A DNA stretch of 64,000 nt from Dermatemys mawii (Eukaryota > Chordata > Testudines > Dermatemydidae): contig ML677341.1 in the NCBI GenBank assembly GCA_007922305.1, forward strand, positions 72,798,690 to 72,862,689, written 5' to 3'. The position numbers and the translations under genes are program-made. The notes under the pieces are model-generated. The model had not been told where the DNA came from, made no database searches, and saw only the letters and a list, made by a program, of their open reading frames with translations. Positions 1-8,000 of this stretch are shown here, one piece after another. The first letter of the stretch is position 1. Each line of letters begins with the position of its first letter.

Positions 1-887
1 ATTGGCCATGAATTGTACAAATCAATAAGGGGAATGGGTTCATCATCCACTAGAGTGTACAGAAAAAGTCTATATATTCTGTGACAAAGTACCTATGTAT
101 GTGAAAGGGACCAAGTTCGAAGAGCCACTGTGTCTAGGTCAGATAGGAATGTGTGGAAAAGAGCAAAATAGATGGACAGAAAGATATTGGCTGTTACATT
201 AAGAGAGCTGGTAGCAGAGGCACACTATCATGATCTTGTTATAGAGCCCACACAAGACCAACAGAAAAGCACAAGTGTCATTAAGATGGAGATGATGATA
301 GCAAATACTCTATGAAAAAAAAAGCAGTATATGGTAGGTTATTCAGTTATATCCATGCTGATTTAGTTTAAAAGCCTTGTTTTATATCAATGGTGAATCC
401 CACACAGAAATTTGTGGCAAATATGAGTTATCTTGATATTAAAAAATAATCAAGCCACAAACAAAGAAACCCATTCAGAGAAAAATAGAAGCAGACCCCA
501 GTAACAGCCTGGATATTATATCAGAAAATCAGAAACTTGCGGTGACACCCAACAACCTGTCTAAGGCAATATTAGATTCTCCTTGATGAAGAATGGCCTC
601 TGAGCTGGATTCATTTTTCTCAGATGAGCCTGATTAGGTCTTGAAGCCATGTACCATGAACAATGACTGGATTTGAAGAAATGCAACACTGAACAACTAT
701 AGGCTCCACTGTCAGAAAGGCCTGATAATGATTACACCGGAATACCAAAATCTCACAGACTTCCTCAAGATTTGTTAACAAGACACAAATGAAATTATAC
801 CATCCTCACAAATTCATACAGTCCTTTTCCCAAGATTTTATATATGCCATTAGTTGAGGTGTGCTGGCACTTGCCAAGCATTTGGGC
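1..887. other. Unrecognised intergenic sequence
   Basis: This AT-rich stretch has no ORF with coding character and no repeat family I can name. It ends where an LTR-like repeat begins near 888. It may be internal sequence of that LTR element, but nothing visible proves it. Confidence 0.4.
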
Positions 888-1327
888 AGTGTAATCCCTT
901 GTGATGGGTTGGGTTGGGTCACAGAGACCCCCTTGGGACTGTCACCTGATGTTCTGATACTACCTCTGAGCCCGTTTTCCCTGCCAGCTTGGGACTTCAG
1001 AACCCTCTCTTGTTGAGTCAGACACACCAGTCTGCTCCAACACAAACCCAGAGTCTGAACCACATGCCTCAAAGCTGCGGACTTAATAGCAAACAGCTTA
1101 AGAAGTGCTCCTGTTTCCAGCACTCAGACACCCAACTCCCAATGGGATCCAAACCTCAAATGAACCCTAAAATTTGATGATTTTCCTGCCTCTATTTCCC
1201 TTACCCAAAATAAGCAAATAAAAAATAACAAACCAATAACCACTTTGTCTGTTCTCCAGCCACCACACTCAAAACTCACTACCAGTGTCATAAAGCAATC
1301 GATAGACCCTTCTAACTACATCACTGT
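888..1327. mobile_element. LTR-type repeat, copy A (partial)
   Basis: The segment opens with 'tgtaatcccttgtgatgggt' and runs through a block containing 'gggactgtcacctgatgtt'. The same block recurs, diverged, at about 1328-1349 plus 2268-2600 and again at about 63056-64000, so at least three copies of one family lie in the window. The TG start, the lack of coding capacity and the length suggest a retroelement LTR or LTR-like repeat. Orientation and superfamily are not established. An A-rich stretch near 1205-1240 marks its distal part. Confidence 0.5.
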
Positions 1328-1348
1328 GACAGGTTCCATCACAGAAAC

Positions 1349-1361
1349 TCCCTCAAGACTG
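1349..1361. repeat. Left target-site duplication of Penelope copy 1
   Basis: 'tccctcaagactg' here is repeated exactly at 2268-2280 on the other side of the Penelope body. Removing the body restores a continuous LTR-like sequence, so this is a 13-bp target-site duplication. Confidence 0.8.
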
Positions 1362-1402
1362 ACAAAGAGTCTTGTAGCACCTTATAGACTAACAGATTTT
1401 AG

Positions 1403-1445
1403 GGATCATGAGCTTTCGTGGGTTAAGACCCACTTCATCAGATGA
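1403..1445 (-). ncRNA. Hammerhead-ribozyme-like motif in Penelope tail
   Basis: On the - strand the core reads CTGATGA (1441-1435), then an extra A, then a 6-bp stem GTGGGT/ACCCAC (1433-1428 with 1423-1418) with a 4-nt loop, then GAAA (1417-1414). Next comes a short, partly broken stem III. Conserved core elements CUGANGA and GAAA are intact. Minimal hammerheads are known in Penelope-like elements. The extra A before stem II and the weak stem III are departures, so activity is doubtful for this copy. Confidence 0.6.
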
Positions 1446-1561
1446 ATGTTGTGGAAATCTCCAGAGGCAGGAATAAATAGCAGGCAAGAAAGCAAGGTAA
1501 ATTCAATCGGGGGGGAGGGGGTGAAGCCCACTTCCAGCAGGTGATCTGGAGGTGTGAACAC

Positions 1562-2267
1562 TCAGAGAGGAAAAACTGCTTTTGTAATTGGCGAGCCATT
1601 CACAGTCAACATTGAGTCCAGACCTGATGGTGTTGTATTTGCAGATGAACTGGAGCTCAGCAGTTTCTCTTTGAAGTCTGGTCTTGAAGTTTTTTGCTGA
1701 AGGATGGCTGTTTTGAGGTCTGCTATTGTATGTCCAGGCAGGTTGACGTGTTCTCCTACAGGCTTTTGTATATTGCCATTCCTAATATCTGATTTGTGTT
1801 CATTTATCCTTTTATGTAGGGATTGTCCAGTTTGGCCGATGTACATAGCAGAGGGGCACTGCTGGCACATGATGGCGTATATTATATTGATGGAAGTGCA
1901 GGTGAATGAACCGGTGATGGTATGGCTGATCTGGTTAGGTCCTGTGATGGTATTGCTGGTGTAGATATGTGGGCAGAGTTGGCATCGAGGTTTGTTGCAT
2001 GGATTGGTTCCTGAGTTAGAGTTGCTATGGTGCAGTGTGTAGTTGCTGGTGTGAATTTGCTTCAGGTTGGCAGATTGTCTGGGGGCGAGGACTGGCCTGC
2101 CTTCCAAGGCCTGTGAAAGTGAGGGATCGTTGTCTAGTATGGGTTGTAGATCACTGATGATGTGTTGGAGAGGTTTTAACTGAGGACTGTAGGTGATGGC
2201 CAGTGGTGTTCTGTTGGTTTCTTTCTCGGGTTTGTCTTGCAGCAGAAGGCTTCTGAGTACACATCTG
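1562..2267 (-). pseudogene. Penelope-like polyprotein C-terminus (GIY-YIG endonuclease), broken
   Basis: The open frame runs 251 codons from 2317, but only codons after the junction at 2267 belong to the element. A Cys/His cluster (C107, C112, C115, H117, then C151 and C154) precedes and overlaps a GIY-YIG nuclease core. In that core 'IYAI' (146-149), 'YIG' (159-161) and the catalytic-type Arg170 in 'LHKRINEH' are visible. GIY-YIG domains of Penelope-like elements nick target DNA for reverse transcription. The RT domain is absent. After about codon 209 the frame no longer follows the expected element C-terminus, while the adjacent frame continues it to about 1500. That points to a 1-nt deletion in the T-run at 1690-1695. 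It is a dead fragment. Confidence 0.8.
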
Positions 2268-2280
2268 TCCCTCAAGACTG
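2268..2280. repeat. Right target-site duplication of Penelope copy 1
   Basis: 'tccctcaagactg', an exact copy of 1349-1361. Confidence 0.8.
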
Positions 2281-3027
2281 TCACTAGATGTGCTGGGATA
2301 CCACTGAGAACAAACACCCCTGCCAGAGAAAGCTTCCTTCCACTTCTGTCTTGCTGAGTAAGACACTCCAGTCGGCTTCAGCACAGATCCAGATGTTGGG
2401 CCACACCCGCCTGGAGTTCACTGAAACTGAGATCTACTCAATTCAGGGGCTTCTCAGTAAACAGAGACTTTCCCAGCACCTAGTTTTCAGTCCTTCTGGA
2501 AGCCTAACCCCCAAATAAATCTTTTTTACTCTGTATAAAGCTTATACAGGGTAAGCTCATAAATTGTCTGCCCTCTTTAACTTTGATAGAGAGAGATGCA
2601 CAGCTGTTCACTCTCCCAGCTATTAATTATTTATTCTGGGTTAACAAATGAGCAAAAAGTGATTTTATTAAGTATAAAAAATAGGATTTAAGTGGCTCCA
2701 AGTAATAACAGACAGAACAAAGTAAGTTGCCAAGCAAAATTAAACAAAGCATGCAAGTCTAAGCCTAATACATTAAGAAACTGATTGCAGATAAATTCTC
2801 ACTCCCAGAGATGTTCAGATAAGCTTCTTTCACAGACTGGACTTTTTCCTATTCTGGGTCCAGCAATCCCCCATACTTATTATCCTTTCATCCAGTTTCT
2901 TTCAGGAATGTCTTTGCGGGAGAGAGGCCATTTCTTGAGCCAGCTGAAGACAAAATGGAGAGGCTTTCAGGGCCTTTTATATTCTATCTCTGTGGGCAGA
3001 AACACCTTTGTTCTTCAGTGCAAAGTA

Positions 3028-3255
3028 AGAATATAAGAACATAAGAACGGCCGTACTGGGTCAGACCAAAGGTCCGTCTATCCCAGTATCCTGTCTACTG
3101 ACAGTGGCCAATGCCAGGTGCCCCGGGGTGAGTGAACCTAAGAGGTAATGATCAAGTGATCTCTCTCCTGCCATCCATCACCCTCCTCTGACAAACAGAG
3201 GCTAGGGACACCATTCCTTACCCAGCCTGGCTAATAGCCATTAATGGACTAATAG
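3028..3255 (-). mobile_element. CR1 LINE 3' end
   Basis: On the - strand this reads as the 3' end of a CR1-type LINE, finishing '...tatgttcttatattct' at about 3031. The diagnostic blocks are 'tactgggtcagaccaaaggt' and 'ggctaatagccattaatgg' (+ strand). Two further copies of the same 3' end lie at 7298-7768 (-) and 33655-33877 (+). Only the extreme 3' portion is kept, as is usual for CR1. Confidence 0.85.
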
Positions 3256-3699
3256 AAACAAGTAATAGAAACAAGATGGAGTTTGTAACTACCTGGGCAA
3301 GTCACATGTCCATAACAATTCATTTTTTTGCAGGCTGGACACCATTTTTTACATGTTAGTTTGACCATTCCCAGAAAAGCTCAGATGTGGATTGGCCTCT
3401 CCCAAAGTCCATTGTCAGTTAAGTGTTTCTTGATTGGGCACTTACTGAGAATAGTCCTTTCTCAAGAAGCTGACCAAATGCTTCACTGAGGCTACTTAGA
3501 AACAAACCCATTGAGATACATGTACATAACCAGTATTCATAATTTCAGATAGAAAAATGATGTACACATGCAGACAGCATAGTCATAACCAGCAAACTAC
3601 AACATTTCCATGGATACCCCATGTGACCTCTTCTGTACAGGACCCTGGTTGCAACAATAATTTATACAGTCAGAGTTCATGTCAATAATGTCACATCCC

Positions 3700-4300
3700 T
3701 CAGAGGCAACATAGAGTTGATTAAGATACTCAGCCAACAGGTATATCATATAGTCAGCTGAATGAAATGGACACAGCCCTCTGTCCACAGAAGCTGGTTA
3801 ATGAGGATGAGTCAGGTGTGCAATGTCATCCAACATTCCACCCTTCATCCGTGTATCTTTGGTATATGATAACATCAACAGGCTTGAGGAGATATTCAGT
3901 GCAGCACATCACGGAATAATTGATATTTCAGTGCAGTCTCAGATACTGACTGTTAGAGAATCCAAGAAGCCTCCCCATGCAGAGAAAGTAAACTGAGTCT
4001 TTCGATATTGAGTTGTTTAGTAGATTTAAATTTGAAATTAGTCTTTAACCTGATATCAAAATGCAAGTGTGTGATTATATTTTATTCAATATGTTCATTA
4101 GCAAACAGTGTGTTTCCTTTCACTGAAGTCCTTATACAACAAAAATCTGCATACTAGGAATATTTTCAAAAACTGAGGCCAACCTAAAACAACCACCAGG
4201 CTCAGTTCTACTAAACTACTGTGCAAGAAAGTCCACCATGACTTGGCACAGACCAATTCACAATAGTCCAAATGTTACCAATGGACTATTCACTATTGTT
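3700..4300. other. Upstream spacer before the LUC7L2 promoter
   Basis: No gene or named repeat is recognised. A 9-bp inverted repeat 'aatagtcca ... tggactatt' with an 11-nt loop lies at about 4263-4291, just before the sharp rise in GC content. Confidence 0.4.
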
Positions 4301-4501
4301 TCGGTTTAGCTCCGACTACCCCACGCGCGCTCGAGCGGCTCAGGGGGGCCATTGTGCGAACCGCGCAGCCACGCTGCTGCTCTATGTTCTTCAGGTAGAA
4401 CACGGGTGGTACTAGTCTTGGAAGAGGTGGGGGGTGGTCAGCATTTATCGAATGGGGAAATGCAACGATTGGGTTCGCCCGACCCGAGCGGGGGTGAGGG
4501 G

Positions 4502-4508
4502 GACGTCA
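4502..4508. promoter_or_regulatory. CRE-like half site
   Basis: 'gacgtca' matches the core of an ATF/CREB site. It lies 28 bp upstream of the first CCAAT box. Confidence 0.4.
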
Positions 4509-4535
4509 CACAGACAGAGAACGAGAGCCCTGTGT

Positions 4536-4540
4536 CCAAT
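4536..4540 (+). promoter_or_regulatory. CCAAT box 1 (NF-Y type)
   Basis: 'tgtccaatcac' contains a CCAAT core in an NF-Y-like context. It is the first of three same-strand boxes spaced 46 and 54 bp apart. Confidence 0.55.
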
Positions 4541-4581
4541 CACTAGACGCGCTAGCCCAGCCACACGAAAGGTTCTAGAGT

Positions 4582-4586
4582 CCAAT
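4582..4586 (+). promoter_or_regulatory. CCAAT box 2 (NF-Y type)
   Basis: 'gtccaatcag' is a close match to the NF-Y preference for CCAAT followed by C/G A/G. It sits 46 bp from box 1. Confidence 0.6.
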
Positions 4587-4635
4587 CAGAAAACGCGAAG
4601 TTGCTTGTGTCACAGACAGATATATGTCTACTCGC

Positions 4636-4640
4636 CCAAT
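4636..4640 (+). promoter_or_regulatory. CCAAT box 3 (NF-Y type)
   Basis: 'gcccaatcag' is the third box, 54 bp from box 2 and about 26 bp before the CRE-like site. Confidence 0.6.
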
Positions 4641-4665
4641 CAGATGGCACTCAACCTGATAGCGC

Positions 4666-4684
4666 TGACGTCGAAAGGGGCGGG
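4666..4684 (+). promoter_or_regulatory. CRE-like site followed by a GC box
   Basis: 'tgacgtcg' (4666-4673) is one base from a palindromic CRE. 'ggggcggg' (4677-4684) is an Sp1/KLF-type GC box. Both sit just upstream of the inferred start region. Confidence 0.55.
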
Positions 4685-5006
4685 AGAGAAAGGCGCGCGC
4701 GTGCGCGCGCCGGGCGGCTTTCCGTTACCGCTGGCGCGCGCGCGCGTAGTAAGCGTGAAGGGTCGCGCGCGGGGGAAGCGAAGTCGCGAGACCGAGAGCA
4801 GCGCGAAGCTGTTTCCCGCTTTGCCCTTCGGCCCGAACCGCGAACGCGAAGCGGAGGCGCCATCGCAGCCCCCAGCGGCCGCAGAGAGAGGCTCCGCCCG
4901 GACCCGTAAGGGGGGCGAGCGCAGCGTCGGGCCCGAAGCGCTGTAGGCCGCTGTCGGCGGAGCTCACGCAGACTCCGCCGGCTCGGCCGGGCCCCGCGCG
5001 GTCAAG

Positions 5007-5067
5007 ATGTCGGCGCAGGCCCAGATGCGCGCCATGCTGGACCAGCTCATGGGCACGTCCCGGGACG
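5007..5067 (+). CDS. LUC7L2: LUC7L2 coding exon 1
   Basis: Encodes residues 1-20 plus one base of codon 21 (MSAQAQMRAMLDQLMGTSRD). It is followed by the consensus donor GTAAGT at 5068. It lies inside the CpG island and begins the 13.3-kb intron 1. Confidence 0.95.
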
Positions 5068-8000
5068 GTAAGTGCCACCCGGCCGGGGGGCGGGGCTGCT
5101 GCCCGCTGCGGTCACAGCCGGGGGCAACGGTTGGGAAGAGCGAGTTAGGCTGGTAGCGATGATTGGCAGGACGAGTGCCAGCTCCCCCGGCCGAGCGGGG
5201 CGGGACTAGGGGGTTAAAGGTCATCGGCGGCGCACGGGGCCGGTCGGAGGCGGTTACACCCTGTGTGAGGGGCCGGCCCTACTGCGGGTCCCTAGGGGTT
5301 GTGGCGAGCTCCTCCCGCAGCTCGCCGGGGGCCGCCTCGAGAACCGGGCTGTGAGTCTGTAAAGACATCCCCATTGGCCACGGCCCCGCCCGCCCCAGCT
5401 CGAGCCCTGCCGCCGCGGGCTCGTCGGTCAAGAGTTGGAAAAACTCATCCTTCCTCTGCGCTGGTCGGCACGGCCTGTTCGCCGAGTCCGAGACCAGCCA
5501 GTGTTGGGGGAGGACGCAGCCCTGCGAGGCGGCCCGCCCAGCAGAGGACATCCCCCGCCAAGTCGCAGATAAACACGTGTAAAGCCTGCTTCGTAGGACT
5601 GAGACTCAGCAGTTTGCCTTGTTCGGACGGGAGAAATCAGCCTTTCAAATCGTCGGTTTCAGAGCCATGGCGGGAGATGTAAGAGCCTGTTCGAGGGAAG
5701 TCTGACCCAAACCATCATTTCAATCAACAGGCGGGAATGATGATCACTTTTGAAAGTGAGAATCAAGTTAATAAAATGTACTCCAGCGGGCTGAGGCATG
5801 GTCATTAGAGCTGTTCAGAAGGTCAGATAGGTAAAAGGGAAGATTAATATATGCAGACTGATCCTACAAGAGAGAAACTAGGCCATAGGAGGACTGACAT
5901 TCTTGCTATTGAGTTTTCCTTTTATTAAAACAATTTATTAATAACAAGCTGACATAATATTATACTGTCATTGAGACATAGTTTAGATATTTTAGATTTT
6001 ATGTGCAATACTGTTGAGACTGTATCAGAGCATGAGCTTGACCTTCAGGCCACATTGGCAAATCTTACCTATTTTCCCAGACCCTTTCTGACAAGGGGGA
6101 GTGAGAATGAGAAACGATTGCATAGGGGCTCAGCTTTTAAGTATTTCTCATGAATGCTGTTTTTTTTAAAAAAGTGGAAGTGGATTGGTAGAGCATGCCA
6201 TAATTTAAAAAAGCAGCTGTGGTGGTAGCATAAAACTGGATTAATTAACATAGCTATGACTAGAGTGAAACTCTGCTCCTGAGGTGTGGAAAATTAAGTC
6301 CAATTTAATAAAACTACATCAAGACTTACAAATGAAGATGCTTTAAATATAGGCAACTAAATAAGTTGTCTAGTATTCAGAGGTGCTGAAGTTAAGGAAA
6401 GTTGCAGATTTAGGTGCTTAACTTAAGTATTTAAATTTAAAATATTGCCCTTTATAACCTTATAGATTTATTTTGACTGCTGTATTCAGACAGCAAATAA
6501 GGTGTACATTTTTAATTGAGAGTAATTAATCACTGGAACAATTTACCAAGGTTCCTAGTGGCGATTTTCTGTCAGTGATAGTTTTTACATCAAGATTAGA
6601 TGTTTGTGAATGATCTGCTCTAGGAATTGTTTCCGCAAAGTTCTATGACCTGTGTTATACAGGAGTCAAACTTAATGATCACAATGATCCCTTCTGGCTT
6701 CAGAATCTGTGAATCTATGCCTCAGTAACTTGCAGATCAGATTTTCTCAGTTTACAAGCAAATGAGTGATTTTTTTATGTAATTGCCAGCCCAGCAAACT
6801 CAATTTTGGTTCTGAAAATTCAGTAACAAAAGTCCTGCAATTGAAACTTAGAAACCAACAGAAGTACTAACTGCACCAAAATAGATTCCAGCTTGCATTC
6901 CCCTTGCTGAAATGGTGAATGCTTACAAGAGATAAAAGTAAACACTAATAACTGGGGCTTGAAAAACATATCAGATTCTGATTGGTTCAAATCTAGAGAC
7001 AAGAGATAAAGATGAGGTACTGAATAATTGCAGTGTTTCCTCTCTCTCAGAGCTTTCTCAAGGATCAGTAGCGTAAAATTGATGTGGTCATTGACAGTTT
7101 AATTGAAGTTCACAGTGTTATGAGTAGCAGCAGTGAAAATGAATATTCTCTCTGCTGCTTAGCATACTATGACCAGTCTCACAAGTACTGGAACTGTATG
7201 TAGATTTGTGCAGATGGTATGTTACATCATTTACATTGGGATCATATAGGGAAGTGTATTTGCAACATTAAGGTCTAGAAACTTCCCTGTTTTCTTAGAG
7301 CATAAGAATAGCGATACTGGGTCAGACCAAAGGTTCATCTAGCCCAATATCCTTTCTTTGGACAGTGCCAAATGACAGAAGTAACAGAGAGTCCTGTGGC
7401 ACCTTAAAGACTAACTAAAGTATTAGAGCATAAGCTTTTGTGGGCAATACCCACTCCGTTGGATGCATGCAGTGGAAGTATCCAGGGGCAGGTTTTATTC
7501 CTGCCCCTGGATACTTCCACTGCATGCATCCGACGAAGTGGGCATTAGCCCACGAAAGCTTATGCTCTAATACTTTAGTTAGTCTTTAAGGTGCCACAGG
7601 ATTCTTTGTTACTTCTGCAATTCCAGACTAACACGGCTACCCCTCTGATTCTTGCCAAATGACATGCCCCAGAGAGAATGAACAGAACAGTAATCATCAA
7701 GTGATCCATCCGTTGTTGTCCATTCCCAGTTTCTAGCAAACTGAGGCTAGGGACACCATCCCTTAGATTAAGTAATCCTAATTTAGAGAGAAGGCGGCGG
7801 TTCCATGCTTGTAATACATATAACCTACTGGGGGGGAAATGAGGGTATATCAAGTATATCTCTTGGCGTAGTAAGTTATGGAAATGCATGTTTATATAGT
7901 GTTAAGTAAAATAGTCTCTTCCTGAATTTAGTGGTATGTGTGTTATGGTAACTTTGAAAATTCTGTTACATATTTCCAGCGCTAAAAAAGAAAATATGAA

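Larger units (their letters stand above)
1362..2267 (-). mobile_element. 5'-truncated Penelope-like element, copy 1
   Basis: This 906-bp insertion lies on the - strand between exact 13-bp direct repeats. From its 5' side (2267) it carries the C-terminal part of a Penelope-like ORF with a GIY-YIG endonuclease. Its 3' tail (about 1362-1500) contains the conserved block with 'cccacgaaagct' and 'ttagtctataaggtgc'. Related tails occur at 7378-7652 and 60664-61168. Penelope-like elements are eukaryotic retroelements with a telomerase-like RT plus a GIY-YIG domain. The RT is missing here, consistent with 5' truncation. The tail also carries a hammerhead-ribozyme-like motif. Confidence 0.85.
1328..3700. 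mobile_element. LTR-type repeat, copy B, split by Penelope and CR1 insertions
   Basis: A second copy of the LTR-like family begins near 1328 and is interrupted at 1362-2267 by a Penelope-like element. It resumes at 2268 and is interrupted again near 3028-3255 by a CR1 3' end. The block at 2640-2830 ('gtgattttattaagtataaa', 'cagacagaacaaagtaagtt') matches the diverged copy at about 63380-63550. Sequence at 3255-3700 looks like its continuation. No gag, pol or env reading frame is visible. Confidence 0.5.
4310..5560. promoter_or_regulatory. LUC7L2: CpG-island promoter of LUC7L2
   Basis: GC and CpG density rise abruptly near 4310 and fall after about 5560, whereas the flanks are AT-rich. The island covers the presumptive core promoter, the 5' UTR and coding exon 1. 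No TATA box is seen in a plausible place. It holds three CCAAT boxes, a CRE-like element and a GC box. This is the usual architecture of a broadly expressed housekeeping gene. The exact transcription start cannot be fixed from sequence; a start between about 4700 and 4900 is inferred from motif positions. Confidence 0.85.
7298..7768 (-). mobile_element. CR1 LINE 3' end, split by a palindromic Penelope insertion
   Basis: The CR1 3' end runs on the - strand: 'atactgggtcagaccaaagg' at about 7314, then 'gacagtgccaaatgaca'. It is interrupted at 7378-7652 and resumes at 7653 with 'tgccaaatgacatgcccc' and 'aatcatcaagtgatcc'. The repeated 12 bp at each edge is the target-site duplication of the insertion. 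Confidence 0.85.

Noticed and set aside
1..4300. An upstream FMC1-like gene expected next to LUC7L2 in mammals
   Set aside because: No conserved coding segment was found between the window start and the CpG island; only repeats and unrecognised sequence are present.
4434..5682. Several 90-170-codon open frames on both strands in the CpG island
   Set aside because: High GC lowers stop-codon frequency. Composition is Arg/Ala/Gly/Pro-rich in every frame, and only the ATG at 5007 matches a known protein.
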